A DNA stretch of 64,000 bases from Erysipelotrichaceae bacterium (GCA_017428765.1 JAFRQF010000021.1:1-64000); one strand, 5' to 3'. Shown: positions 52,397 through 61,059, numbered from the stretch's first letter. The notes: generated from the letters alone by a model not told the origin. Program-made: numbers and translations.

Positions 52397-53542
52397 TTAG
52401 TCGATACGGTTAGCATCTCTTACTTTCGGCCATTCAGCAGCGTAAGTTGCTTCGTCCCAGACTTTGCAGTCGATGACTTCAACTTCACCGTTAGCGACCT
52501 TTGCAAGAGTATCAGCAACAGCTGCTCTGACTTCTTCGCTTGCGTTTGCAAGGTAGAAATCGTTTTCAGCAAGACCGACACCGTTTAAAGCGATACCCCA
52601 AGATTCAGCCTTTCCGAGCTTCTGATCGTAAGTACCGTTAGCGACCATTTCACAGACTGCCTTGAAAGCAACGTTCGTGTTCTTTAAAGCAGAAGTTAAG
52701 ATCGTGTTGGACCATGCTTCGTTTGTGCCAGCGAACTGTGCATGCTGGTCCTGGTCAACGCCGATGCACCATACATCTTCGTGCTCAGAGCAAGCATCGA
52801 TGACACCGTTGCCTAAGCCACCGGCAACCTGCCAGATAACGTCAGCACCCTTGTCGATCATAGCGGAAGTAACTTCCTTACCTAAAGCAGTATCCGTGAA
52901 GGAACCCGGGTAGGAAATGACATACTTGACGCCCTTGTCAGCTAAGACCTGGCAATAACCGGAAATGAACTGGTTCATGCCCTGGTTGTCCATACCGACG
53001 ACGACACCGACAATACCTGTCTTAGTGACTGCAGCGGATAAAGCACCAACGACATAACCTAAATCATCAAGAGCCCAGTCAACGCAGTAGCAGTTAGCCG
53101 GAACACCGGATTCAGGAGTGGAAGTGTAGTCGAAGTTGTAGAACTTCTGATCAGGATACTTCTCACAAGCCTGGTATAAGAAACCTTCATAAGTACCGTT
53201 ACCGGAAACGACTAAGTCATATTCACCGTCTTCGCAGACGTTGTCAAACCAGTTCATCCAGTTGGATTCAGCAGCTTCACCGTTAGGATCGCATTCGAAC
53301 AGGTCGACTTTGATGTTGTTGTCTGCAGCATCAACTTCTCTAGCAGCGTTTGCTAAAGTGTCGAAGTAAGACTGGTCACCCGTGAACGGAAGTAAGACCG
53401 CGATCTTAGTAACGCCATCATCTTCAGCCGGAGCAGCAGCTTCGCCCTGTTCTGCAGGAGCCGGAGCTTCTTCCTTCTTACCACAGCCGAATAATGCGAA
53501 GACCATCAGGACTGCCAGTAAAACCGATAATAATTTCTTCAT
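52397..53542 (-). CDS. BMP-family nucleoside-binding lipoprotein (NupN/PnrA-like)
   Basis: The 381-residue protein has a lipoprotein signal (LLSVLLAVLMVFALFGCGKK, Cys at 20) and an Ala/Glu-rich linker. The BMP fold follows: IAVLLPFTGDQSYFDTLANA, DLVVSGNGTYEGFLYQACEK, GMDNQGMNQFISGY, VIWQVAGGLGNGVIDACSEH and WCIGVDQDQHAQ. It captures purine nucleosides for the Nup-type importer. ATG 53542 is set by AAAAAGGAGAG. A strong promoter and operator-like palindrome lie upstream. Confidence 0.92.
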   Translation of the reverse strand: MKKLLSVLLAVLMVFALFGCGKKEEAPAPAEQGEAAAPAEDDGVTKIAVLLPFTGDQSYFDTLANAAREVDAADNNIKVDLFECDPNGEAAESNWMNWFDNVCEDGEYDLVVSGNGTYEGFLYQACEKYPDQKFYNFDYTSTPESGVPANCYCVDWALDDLGYVVGALSAAVTKTGIVGVVVGMDNQGMNQFISGYCQVLADKGVKYVISYPGSFTDTALGKEVTSAMIDKGADVIWQVAGGLGNGVIDACSEHEDVWCIGVDQDQHAQFAGTNEAWSNTILTSALKNTNVAFKAVCEMVANGTYDQKLGKAESWGIALNGVGLAENDFYLANASEEVRAAVADTLAKVANGEVEVIDCKVWDEATYAAEWPKVRDANRID

Positions 53543-53634
53543 TTTTCTCTCCTTTTTCTTTCTATTCAAAGCACTTCCATGCTTTAAACCAAATGAAGCC
53601 GTTAAATTAGAAAAGCACTTTCTTTAACATCGTA

Positions 53635-53665
53635 ATTCTATCATTGAAAACACGCCATTTTCAAT
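53635..53665 (-). promoter_or_regulatory. Promoter with palindromic operator for the nucleoside import operon
   Basis: On the minus strand TTGAAA (53664-53659) and TAGAAT (53640-53635) are 18 bases apart. A perfect 8-bp inverted repeat ATTGAAAA-N7-TTTTCAAT (53643-53665) covers the -35 and spacer. A repressor of nucleoside uptake is the obvious candidate ligand, but none is encoded nearby. Confidence 0.6.
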
Positions 53666-53677
53666 AATTACAGGACG

Positions 53678-54226
53678 TTATTTTACAATGTAGGGATTGT
53701 AACCGTGTTCAATCAGCTGTCTGTTCAAATCAGCTCTCGCCAGCTTGCATGCTCCTTCAAAATCTGAGGCGATCTTCACCAAAGTGAACATGTTTTCAAA
53801 CGCATATTCCTTGTCTTCGATCATATAGCCGTCGACATCGTAGCCGTCGTTTCCTTTTTCGATGTCCCTGGCTGTCAGAGGTGTCTTTCCGCTATAGAAA
53901 CCGTAGCTTGGAAGACCTTTGGCGATGAACCAGCCGAGCTCAAACGCCGTACCGGAGTCGCATTCATGGCCTCTCCAGTCATCGAGCTGGGCGATGCACA
54001 TGTCGCAGTTTCTCATATGCGTATAGTCGTGTTCGAAGACCCTTTGCCAGTAATTTTCACCCGGCTCCACGGGATCGCCTTCTCCCGGGAAAAGTCCGAT
54101 GAAACCATATTTTTCGCAGACTTCCTTCCAGTACTTTACCGTCTCTTCGCAGGTCGGAAGGAACATTTCAAAATCCGCCAGATAGACGACAGGCTTTCTG
54201 ACCTGTCCGTTCTTATCAATGAACAT
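53678..54226 (-). CDS. Nucleoside 2-deoxyribosyltransferase
   Basis: The 182-residue protein opens VVYLADFEMFLP. It has the active-site Asp pair region MCIAQLDDWRGHECDSGTAF with the nucleophile Glu in TAFELGWFIAKGLPSYGF, and the C-terminal FEGACKLARADLN helix. It swaps bases between deoxyribonucleosides. It overlaps the second transferase gene by 11 bases; the two are related but quite divergent. Confidence 0.85.
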   Translation of the reverse strand: MFIDKNGQVRKPVVYLADFEMFLPTCEETVKYWKEVCEKYGFIGLFPGEGDPVEPGENYWQRVFEHDYTHMRNCDMCIAQLDDWRGHECDSGTAFELGWFIAKGLPSYGFYSGKTPLTARDIEKGNDGYDVDGYMIEDKEYAFENMFTLVKIASDFEGACKLARADLNRQLIEHGYNPYIVK

Positions 54227-54728
54227 CTTCTTCCTCCTTCGCCTTCTTCAAAGCGTCTTCCAGACCGCCTTCGATGATCTTCGCCGAATATTCCAGCATC
54301 AGATTGACCGGACCCGGTTCAAAACCGATACCGTTGGCATCCTTCCAGGACTTGTTTTCCTCATCGTATTCCTTCTTTCCCGAATAGCGTAAGGAACAGA
54401 CCCTTGTATCTTTCATATAGCCGTACATCTTCTTATCGAAACCGAATGCGATGCCCATTTCCAGTGCCGTCTCACCGAAAGGCTCCACATAGGCACGGAA
54501 ATCGTTGGTATCGGCGATGAAGATGTCACAGTCTTTGATCATCTGCAGTCTTTTTTCCGCCAGTTTCCGGTTATTTTCATAACTATCCTTATTTATATAG
54601 ATCTCTTCAGGATATTCCATCAGTTCAAAACCATAGTTCGCACAAAGAGCTTTCTTCTCTTCGAAAAGCTTCTTTGCGTCCCTCTTCAATCGTTCGGGAG
54701 AAGACAGATAGACTTTTTTTCTTTCCAT
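54216..54728 (-). CDS. Nucleoside 2-deoxyribosyltransferase-like protein
   Basis: The 170-residue protein opens KVYLSSPERLKRDAKKLFEE. It has DCDIFIADTNDFRAYVEPFG and the nucleophile Glu in GETALEMGIAFGFDKKMYGY. The fold matches the family, and the C-terminus (EPGPVNLMLEYSAKIIEGG) is conserved in bacterial relatives. It may act as a hetero-oligomer with the overlapping downstream gene product (inference). Confidence 0.8.
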   Translation of the reverse strand: MERKKVYLSSPERLKRDAKKLFEEKKALCANYGFELMEYPEEIYINKDSYENNRKLAEKRLQMIKDCDIFIADTNDFRAYVEPFGETALEMGIAFGFDKKMYGYMKDTRVCSLRYSGKKEYDEENKSWKDANGIGFEPGPVNLMLEYSAKIIEGGLEDALKKAKEEEDVH

Positions 54729-54754
54729 ACAGGTTACCTCAAAATGATTATATC

Positions 54755-54778
54755 AAAGAAAAAAGACCCGCAGGTCTT
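54755..54778 (-). terminator. Terminator at the end of the phosphorylase gene
   Basis: On the minus strand AAGACC-TGCG-GGTCTT is followed by TTTTTTC. It overlaps the phosphorylase stop and precedes the transferase genes. Confidence 0.75.
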
Positions 54779-55487
54779 ATAAACGGATGGCGGTATCTAA
54801 GGCGATCTCGATCATTCCCTTGAAGGCAGTCTGCCTTTCTTCCGGGGTAGCGACAGCGTCCTTCTTGTCGGAGATCGTCAACAGACAAGCCCCTTTCTTA
54901 TTCAGGAATTTCGCATTGGCAAATAAGGCAAAGCTTTCCATCTCACCGGCGATACACTTGTAAGGCGGCTCTTTCTTTACTGCCGGATCATAATAGAAGG
55001 CATCGCCGGAATGAACGATCCCCTTATAGATCTTCCTTCCGCTTTCCCTTGCCGTCTTTTCCAGCATATCCGTGATCTTTTTGTCCGGATAAAACAAGTC
55101 TTCCTTATAGCCATAAGCGACATCGGCAAAAGAAGATGGCGAATAGGCAGCTTCGACCAGGATGATATCGAATAATTCCATCTCCTCGAGATAGCCTCCG
55201 CAGGAACCGACTCGTATGATGTTGTCGACATCATAGAACTTATATAATTCATAGGAATAGATGGCCATCGAAGGGATGCCCATGCCATGTCCCATGACCG
55301 AGATCTTCTTTCCCTTATAGGTCCCCGTATAGCCCAGCATGCCTCGTACGTGGTTGAATTCCTTGGGATCCTCCAAAAAATTTTCGGCAATGAACTTTGC
55401 CCGTAATGGGTCTCCGGGCATGATGACTGTCTTGGCGATCTGCCCCAATTGTGCCGTGTTGTGCGGCGTACCGTTGAATGTGCTCAT
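54777..55487 (-). CDS. deoD: Purine nucleoside phosphorylase DeoD-type
   Basis: The 236-residue protein is DeoD-like: TPHNTAQLGQIAKTVIMPGD (phosphate and His4 site), GHGMGIPSMAIYSYELYKFY, IIRVGSCGGY, and the ribose-site GEMESFALFANAKFL. The catalytic Asp is in LLTISDKKD. It converts purine (deoxy)nucleosides to base and sugar-1-phosphate. ATG 55487 was chosen because family homology begins there; the frame continues upstream without a ribosome binding site. Confidence 0.93.
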   Translation of the reverse strand: MSTFNGTPHNTAQLGQIAKTVIMPGDPLRAKFIAENFLEDPKEFNHVRGMLGYTGTYKGKKISVMGHGMGIPSMAIYSYELYKFYDVDNIIRVGSCGGYLEEMELFDIILVEAAYSPSSFADVAYGYKEDLFYPDKKITDMLEKTARESGRKIYKGIVHSGDAFYYDPAVKKEPPYKCIAGEMESFALFANAKFLNKKGACLLTISDKKDAVATPEERQTAFKGMIEIALDTAIRL

Positions 55488-55518
55488 AGTTTTCCTTTCC
55501 CGATCTCTGCCTCTTTCA

Positions 55519-55917
55519 TTAAAACAATCGATACAGCATTTCTGCCATCGAATCTTCATCGACCGCATCCCTGTCATCAAAGTTCCAGAAAGCCACTTTG
55601 ACGCAATCCGCATCGTATTCCTCAGAAAAAAGTTTTATCATCTCCGCTTCTTTCTTCAGCTCTTCTTCCGTATAAAACTTTCTGTCCGCTTCGGCACGGG
55701 CAAGCACCTCTTCGCCTGATATCGCATCTTCACTCACAGGCTCTTCTTTCGGCTTTTCCTCAGCTTTCTCAAGCCTTTCCATAGCCAGTTCCAGCAGGAC
55801 CTCTTTCGCCGTCTTTCCCTGATTCTTCGGCAGCTTCAGCCGGCGCAGAGCTTCTTCTTCCAATGTTTTCAGCCACTCCTCCAGAAGCTCGTCATTGATT
55901 TTGGATCTGTCTTCCAT
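55519..55917 (-). CDS. Acidic hypothetical protein
   Basis: The 132-residue, Glu/Lys-rich, mostly helical protein starts MEDRSKINDELLEEWLKTLE. It ends VAFWNFDDRDAVDEDSMAEM plus LYRLF. ATG 55917 has AAGGAGAGG seven bases upstream and lies 17 bases after a 49-codon gene. The family was not recognised. The highly charged middle (KAEEKPKEEPVSED) is probably a flexible linker. Confidence 0.6.
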   Translation of the reverse strand: MEDRSKINDELLEEWLKTLEEEALRRLKLPKNQGKTAKEVLLELAMERLEKAEEKPKEEPVSEDAISGEEVLARAEADRKFYTEEELKKEAEMIKLFSEEYDADCVKVAFWNFDDRDAVDEDSMAEMLYRLF

Positions 55918-55933
55918 TTTTCCTCTCCTTATA

Positions 55934-56083
55934 TCATCGGCAATAGCCATCGATGTAGATCTTACATAATTCATCGATCGTAAGTCCGCTTTGAAATTTC
56001 TCTTCCATCATCATCAGGATGTGTCTTGGCACGATGAGTTCGCCATTGATATCCTTCTGCCTGTCTTCCTTTTTCATTTCCAT
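55934..56083 (-). CDS. Small 49-residue hypothetical protein
   Basis: The frame reads MEMKKEDRQKDINGELIVPR, then HILMMMEEKFQSGLTIDELC and KIYIDGYCR, with its stop at 55936-55934. It looks coding: there is a charged N-terminus, an amphipathic helix and no internal stop. It sits in tight tandem with the acidic gene downstream. The ribosome binding site is weak. A second in-frame ATG is at 56077. Confidence 0.5.
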   Translation of the reverse strand: MEMKKEDRQKDINGELIVPRHILMMMEEKFQSGLTIDELCKIYIDGYCR

Positions 56084-56162
56084 TCACATTTTCTCTTATT
56101 TTGTCTGCCGATTCAATCTTTCCATATATAAAGAAAGGATCGTATCGATCCTCATCTTCTTT

Positions 56163-58133
56163 CTAATACCGTGCTTTGAAAGACAGCGTCCTGCTTTGAC
56201 CTTCTTTTCCCAAAGCAAAACCATACAGGTCTCTTAATTCCGTCTTTTCAAAGGCATATTCCTTCCCATCGAACTTCACCAGAAGCCTGTCTGTCTCATC
56301 CTTCAAAGTCAGCTCATATATCTTTCCCTTGTCCCAGGACAGCGGATAGGAAGCGATGGTTCTTTCTTCTTCCTTATATTCGACAAGAACGAGCTCATCG
56401 TTTCGTAAACCGACGCCATAGCGGTCGAGATAGCCTTTCATGTTGAAAATGAGAAGATGTTCCTCCCCTTGTATCGGTTCAAAAGTCCAGGAGAGTTCAT
56501 GATATCGGTTCCCATAACAGCCGTTTGAGATCAGGCCGTGTTCCTTCGATGTTCCAAGAAGTCCGCCGGAAAGCTTCCAGTCACCGGAATGTCCGACATA
56601 GGAGCGGATATTGTTCATGAAGCTGCCCGCATAACGGGGACCGTAGTGTTCATAGGAAAAACTCGTGAAGTCGTGTTCGATCATAGGTCTGTGCAAGACT
56701 CTGACATCTTCGATCTCATACGGATAGTACGCTTTTAATCCGGCCTTATGAACGACCATGTTTTTCCCGTACGGCAGGTCAAAGAAGATCTTTCCATCTT
56801 TAGGGACCGTATCATATTCATAGACGAGTCTGTCACAATCCTCCATATAGAAGGTATAGACCTGTGATTCCTCACATTTCAGACTCACTTCAATGCGATC
56901 GTTGGGATTTAATATCGCGGAAAACTCCGGATCATACCTGGCATCGTAGATATCTTTGGAAAGATAGTAGGCATAGGCATAGATGTCTCTGGATTCCACA
57001 TGTAAGCTGTAGTCTTTGACACTTGCGCTTCCCGATTCGCAGCGTATGCCTTTTGTGGCATAAGGCAGTTCAAATAACGGGAAGAACGGTTCCTTCAATC
57101 CTTCAAGCTTATAAGCGAGCTTCGTGAAAAGCTTTGCGGATTCCGATACGGTCTGTATGTTCAGAAAACCGATGGCGCTTGAGGCATTGAGGACGTCGTT
57201 GATCGGCGTGATCCATTTCTCATCGATCCCTTTTAGACCTACCAGAGCGCCCATGATGCTTCCGACATTTCCGCAGTTGCAGTCGGTGTCCCAGCCTGAA
57301 CGGTTGAGCATCACCAGAGTCCTGGAGAAGTCGCCTTCCCCATAGGACATCGCCATGATCATCAGTGCCATATTCGGTATGATGTGGCAGGTCCCGGGAT
57401 ATTTGTCATAGCCGTGATTTTTCTGAATATAGGAAAGACACTTCTGCCAGTCTTCCTTATTGTTTTCGTAAAAGGAAAGGATCTCTCTGGCGACCTGATA
57501 GTATTCAAGATCCTTATTCAGATATTCCAAGGCATCTTCGATGACCTTATGGATGTCTTTTTCTTTCATCGCCAGAGTGATCGCGGCAGCAACGAACTTT
57601 CCGCCTTCGATGCCGTTGCGGTCATGGGTAACGCTGGAAGCCATAGCTGCCAGGTCGACCGCCCTTTGTACGTCATAGCCGGCAACATAGGCCCAGCAGT
57701 CCGAGAAGATCTGTCCGCCGATCTGTTCGGCCATGGTCTGACCGTTGGTCTCAATAGAACCCGATAAAGGTGCCTTGATGCCCTTCTTCAGGTTTTCATA
57801 AGCGGTGTGTTCCGTGGAAACACCGACACCGCCCCACCAGAAGAAGCCTTTGTATTCCTGTAAGTAATTCAGAAAAGTCTCGCCGATCGTTTCCGCAGTG
57901 ATCTCTTCATTGTCCAATAAAGCCCGCACGAAAAACAGCGGACCGTTGGTATCATCGTCTGCCGCATAGATGTCATAGTCTACCAGATAGCCTTCCTCAT
58001 CGGGATAGAAGGACATGATCTTTTCATGCGACCAGTTTTCTACCGGTGAGCCAAGGCGCACGCCGATGACTTTGCCAAGCCAGGCGGCATAGACGTCTTT
58101 CAGATATTCATGTTTGTTTTCTTCGCTCAACAT
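56163..58133 (-). CDS. ADP-ribosylglycohydrolase family protein with C-terminal beta domain
   Basis: The 656-residue protein has an N-terminal half that is an ADP-ribosyl-hydrolase (DraG/ARH) fold: AAWLGKVIGVRLGSPVENWS, YAADDDTNGPLFFVRALL (metal Asp run) and NRSGWDTDCNCGNVGSIMGA (second metal motif). The C-terminal 300 residues are beta-rich and unrecognised, perhaps carbohydrate-binding. The substrate may be ADP-ribosylated molecules or a ribosyl compound from nucleoside salvage. The start overlaps the upstream hydrolase stop by 7 bases. Confidence 0.85.
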   Translation of the reverse strand: MLSEENKHEYLKDVYAAWLGKVIGVRLGSPVENWSHEKIMSFYPDEEGYLVDYDIYAADDDTNGPLFFVRALLDNEEITAETIGETFLNYLQEYKGFFWWGGVGVSTEHTAYENLKKGIKAPLSGSIETNGQTMAEQIGGQIFSDCWAYVAGYDVQRAVDLAAMASSVTHDRNGIEGGKFVAAAITLAMKEKDIHKVIEDALEYLNKDLEYYQVAREILSFYENNKEDWQKCLSYIQKNHGYDKYPGTCHIIPNMALMIMAMSYGEGDFSRTLVMLNRSGWDTDCNCGNVGSIMGALVGLKGIDEKWITPINDVLNASSAIGFLNIQTVSESAKLFTKLAYKLEGLKEPFFPLFELPYATKGIRCESGSASVKDYSLHVESRDIYAYAYYLSKDIYDARYDPEFSAILNPNDRIEVSLKCEESQVYTFYMEDCDRLVYEYDTVPKDGKIFFDLPYGKNMVVHKAGLKAYYPYEIEDVRVLHRPMIEHDFTSFSYEHYGPRYAGSFMNNIRSYVGHSGDWKLSGGLLGTSKEHGLISNGCYGNRYHELSWTFEPIQGEEHLLIFNMKGYLDRYGVGLRNDELVLVEYKEEERTIASYPLSWDKGKIYELTLKDETDRLLVKFDGKEYAFEKTELRDLYGFALGKEGQSRTLSFKARY

Positions 58134-58939
58134 GCGAAGTGTTCCTCAAAGAAAGCGATCGTATTATCGGTCAGCTGCGCAGACAGTTCCGGTCTGCCGT
58201 TCCATTGCCCGAAGCCGTGGTCCGCCTCATGGACGGTGCAGAGTTTTCTATCCTTTGCCTGGGTCAGCAATTCATACGCATGGGTTGCCGTATCGTAAGG
58301 AACGGTCACATCTTCATCGCCATGAACGACGATGGCCGAGCCTTCAAAGCCTTGAAGGCCTTTCGAACACTTTGCCTTGGCCATCTGCTCGATCAGATCC
58401 TTCGCCAGTCTGATATCGGTATTGTCGAACCCGTTATGGAAATCGACATAGCCCTTTTCTTCGCATTGCCGGAACAGTTCTTCCTTACTGACACCTAAGA
58501 AACCCTCTTCTTTGCCGAAACCGTCATAGACAGCTGCTGCCCATAAGCCGATGCATCTTACTTCCGGGTGTTTTGCGATATATAAGGAAGTGAGCCTTCC
58601 GCCCATCGAATAGCCGATCATGCCGACTTCGTCCGATGAAAAGCCATAGGTCTTTCTCATATGGTCTTCACATGTTTCGATGTCGGAAAGACAGTTTTCC
58701 AGGGTGTAGTTGATGAAATCCTCTTTGGATACATCACAGCCCGGAAAACCCATCATAATGGAACAGACGCCCTTTTCCGCAAGTTTTTTAGCGACTGTCA
58801 AAAATCTTCCGTCCTCCGTGCGGTTCGCCTTGAAGCCATGGACACATAAGAGAAGTTTCTTCTTCTCCTCCGCCTCCACGATCGTCACGGGGATCTGTGT
58901 GTTTCTTTTTGACGTCAGACTGCTTTCGATCACTTTCAT
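58127..58939 (-). CDS. Alpha/beta hydrolase, serine aminopeptidase-like
   Basis: The 270-residue protein shows LLLCVHGFKANRTEDGRFLT (oxyanion), the nucleophile elbow GMIGYSMGGRLTSLYIAKHP (Ser at about 112), the acid AIVVHGDEDVTVPYDTA and the His in HEADHGFGQ. There is no signal peptide. It is co-transcribed with the ARH gene. An esterase role is probable and the substrate is unknown. Confidence 0.83.
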   Translation of the reverse strand: MKVIESSLTSKRNTQIPVTIVEAEEKKKLLLCVHGFKANRTEDGRFLTVAKKLAEKGVCSIMMGFPGCDVSKEDFINYTLENCLSDIETCEDHMRKTYGFSSDEVGMIGYSMGGRLTSLYIAKHPEVRCIGLWAAAVYDGFGKEEGFLGVSKEELFRQCEEKGYVDFHNGFDNTDIRLAKDLIEQMAKAKCSKGLQGFEGSAIVVHGDEDVTVPYDTATHAYELLTQAKDRKLCTVHEADHGFGQWNGRPELSAQLTDNTIAFFEEHFAC

Positions 58940-58969
58940 CTGCTTTCTCCTTCATTTCTTATCTTTATT

Positions 58970-59494
58970 TTAACGGCATTCTTCCAACAGAAAGAACTCA
59001 TTCTCGTGTTTCCTTGAACCGATGTAATAAGCATTCAACGTGATCGCCGTCTCATTCATTTCATTTTTCAGACGTTCGTACATCCGATCCAACAGCTTCA
59101 CTTCATCACTTCGAAACAAAGTGATATGCGGAACATACTCCTTATCGAAGAGATCGACCGCAACGCCATACTTTTCTTTCAACAGGACATCGATCGCTTC
59201 ATGAAGCTTTGTGATCTCTTCTTTCTCATCGAAACAAAGCCAGATCATATCAGAGATCCTTTGAAGATGAACTTTCCCGGCTTCAAAACAAGGAGCATCT
59301 TTCATGAACCCGATCAGTTCTTCTTTGATCTGTTCAAAACGATCCGCAAAGAAACTGCGTTTCAAAGATACATGCAGAGGAAAATCAAGAAAACGCTCCG
59401 AGAGTTTTAAGTCTTCGTTGCATTCCTTACATTTTGAAACGATCTTTCTTCTGCTTTCTTCATCGATCAGCAGGCAGATCCACATCAGTTCCAT
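58970..59494 (-). CDS. 2H phosphoesterase (2'-5' RNA ligase-like)
   Basis: The 174-residue protein has the two HxT/S motifs of the 2H superfamily, FPLHVSLKRSFFADRF (about 38-53) and EYVPHITLFRSDE (about 119-131), about 80 residues apart as expected. Family members open cyclic 2',3'-phosphodiesters, including ADP-ribose 1'',2''-cyclic phosphate. It is divergent from the DUF3990 gene (47 bases between starts). Confidence 0.8.
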   Translation of the reverse strand: MELMWICLLIDEESRRKIVSKCKECNEDLKLSERFLDFPLHVSLKRSFFADRFEQIKEELIGFMKDAPCFEAGKVHLQRISDMIWLCFDEKEEITKLHEAIDVLLKEKYGVAVDLFDKEYVPHITLFRSDEVKLLDRMYERLKNEMNETAITLNAYYIGSRKHENEFFLLEECR

Positions 59495-59541
59495 ACATTC
59501 ATATTATCCCAAAGAAAAACGTAAGGTGGTATGCTGAAGAT

Positions 59542-60102
59542 ATGAATGAAACGATAAGGATCTATCACGCCGGCTTTGACCTTATCGAAACTCCCGACAT
59601 CACGCGCGGCAGAGCCAATGCCGACTTCGGCCAGGGTTTTTATGTTTCTCCCAATGAGGAATTCTGCCGCCGCTGGGCAAAGCACAGAAAAGGCGAAAAG
59701 ACATACATCAATACCTATGAACTCGATCTAAAAGGTCTCAAGATCAAGAGGTTTCAAAGAGATGAGGAATGGTTCTCCTACATCTATGACAACCGCTATC
59801 ACAAAGACGATAGAAACAAGGACCATGATCTGATCATAGGACCGATCGCCAACGATACGATCTACGATACCTTCGGCATCATCACTTCCGGCATCCTCTC
59901 TAAGGAAGATGCCATGAAGCTGCTCATGATCGGAAATGTCTACGAGCAGATCGTATTGAAAAGCGAGAAAGCCGTATCGCATCTGAAATTCCTTTCCTAT
60001 GAAGAGGTATCAGAAGATGAGATCGCTTCCTATCGCGAGATCCTCTCAAAAGAACAGGAAGACTACCAGAAAAGATTCGTAGCACTTTTGGAGACGTTCT
60101 GA
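59542..60102 (+). CDS. DUF3990 family protein (ADP-ribosyltransferase-like fold)
   Basis: The 186-residue protein opens IRIYHAGFDLIETPDITRGR, followed by DFGQGFYVSPNEEFCRRWAK. This is the DUF3990 pattern, which resembles the NAD-binding core of ADP-ribosyltransferases (H-x-G, then the DFGxGFY strand). The acidic end YEQIVLKSEKAV fits the third ART motif region (E/Q-x-V/I). Biochemical activity is unproven. ATG 59542 was chosen because homology begins there. It ends one base before the YhhN gene. Confidence 0.75.
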   Translation: MNETIRIYHAGFDLIETPDITRGRANADFGQGFYVSPNEEFCRRWAKHRKGEKTYINTYELDLKGLKIKRFQRDEEWFSYIYDNRYHKDDRNKDHDLIIGPIANDTIYDTFGIITSGILSKEDAMKLLMIGNVYEQIVLKSEKAVSHLKFLSYEEVSEDEIASYREILSKEQEDYQKRFVALLETF

Positions 60103-60103
60103 A

Positions 60104-60841
60104 ATGCGCGCTTTCAGTATCATCGTCTTTTTATGTACGCTTTCAGCTTCGTATCTTGCCTATCGTTATGCAGGACATACGATAAAGAACAGAAAGCCAA
60201 AGCTTCCTGTCATAGCGAACCATTTATGTATCTGCCTGATCGCAGCCTTCTGTGTCCGCTTTCTTCAAAGCAAGACCCCAAACGATACCTTCGGCATCGC
60301 CTTATTGAAGTCCTGTGCCTCTTTGCCTACGGTCTTACTGGCATATGAGGGATACCGCATCGAAAGGAATACATTCGACCGTTTCCTTCTCATCGCGATC
60401 CTCATCGGCATGGCTGCCGATGTCTTCATCAATATGTCGGCGGCTGCCGGAGCCATCCTTTTCGGTATCGGCCATATCGTCTATATGCATGCCTTCATCA
60501 AAGAAAAAAGACCTTCTTCACAACAGGTCTTCCTTGGTGTCTTCATAAGCATATTTATCGCGATCCCCTTATTTCTCTTGCGTTCACATTTAAACTCCAT
60601 CGCGATGTATCTGATCGCCTGGATCTATCTGAGCGTCTTATCCTTTACGACGGTCTTTTCTTTCAACATGAGACGGATCGTCTTCATCGCTTCGCTCATC
60701 TTTGTCCTGTCGGATATCTTACTGATCATCAACATCCTGATCAGACCAGGCTTTCTGGCAAGTCTGTTTTCCTTATGCGTCTATTATCTTTCCCTTATCC
60801 TGTATGGCGTATCGATCTGGGAAAACAGATCTTTTGATTGA
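60104..60841 (+). CDS. YhhN/TMEM86-family membrane protein
   Basis: The 245-residue protein has eight hydrophobic helices and YhhN motifs: LIAILIGMAADVFINMSAAA, ILFGIGHIVYMHAFI and FVLSDILLIINILI. Eukaryotic members are lysoplasmalogenases; the bacterial function is unknown. It starts one base after the DUF3990 stop (TGAAATG). Confidence 0.85.
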   Translation: MRAFSIIVFLCTLSASYLAYRYAGHTIKNRKPKLPVIANHLCICLIAAFCVRFLQSKTPNDTFGIALLKSCASLPTVLLAYEGYRIERNTFDRFLLIAILIGMAADVFINMSAAAGAILFGIGHIVYMHAFIKEKRPSSQQVFLGVFISIFIAIPLFLLRSHLNSIAMYLIAWIYLSVLSFTTVFSFNMRRIVFIASLIFVLSDILLIINILIRPGFLASLFSLCVYYLSLILYGVSIWENRSFD

Positions 60842-60849
60842 AGCCACAT

Positions 60850-61059
60850 TCATTCCCATTTCACAGTCAGACTTTTATTCTGTTTCATACAGTCTGTCAG
60901 ATACAGATTGATCAAAGTCTGATAAGGTATGCCTGAGTCTGCTGCCTGTTTTTTGAAAAAGTCGATGACATCAGCATCAATGTTGATCGTGACCTGCTTC
61001 TTTGTCTTCTTTACATAGGGATTCTTTATTCCCTTGCTGAAATCGTATTCTTCTCTCAT
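60850..61059 (-). CDS. brnA: BrnA-like antitoxin (CopG/ribbon-helix-helix-like)
   Basis: The 69-residue protein starts MREEYDFSKGIKNPYVKKTK. It then has QVTINIDADVIDFFKKQAAD, SGIPYQTLINLYLTDCM and a basic end. This is the BrnA antitoxin and DNA-binding pattern. ATG 61059 is chosen because it follows the brnT stop by 4 bases; the longer frame would overlap brnT. The frame is intact although the toxin is interrupted. Confidence 0.85.
   Translation of the reverse strand: MREEYDFSKGIKNPYVKKTKKQVTINIDADVIDFFKKQAADSGIPYQTLINLYLTDCMKQNKSLTVKWE

Noticed and set aside
53543..53677. Purine riboswitch upstream of the nucleoside transporter
   Set aside because: The leader of about 90 bases shows a promoter and palindrome but no purine-aptamer three-way junction pattern that I could trace.
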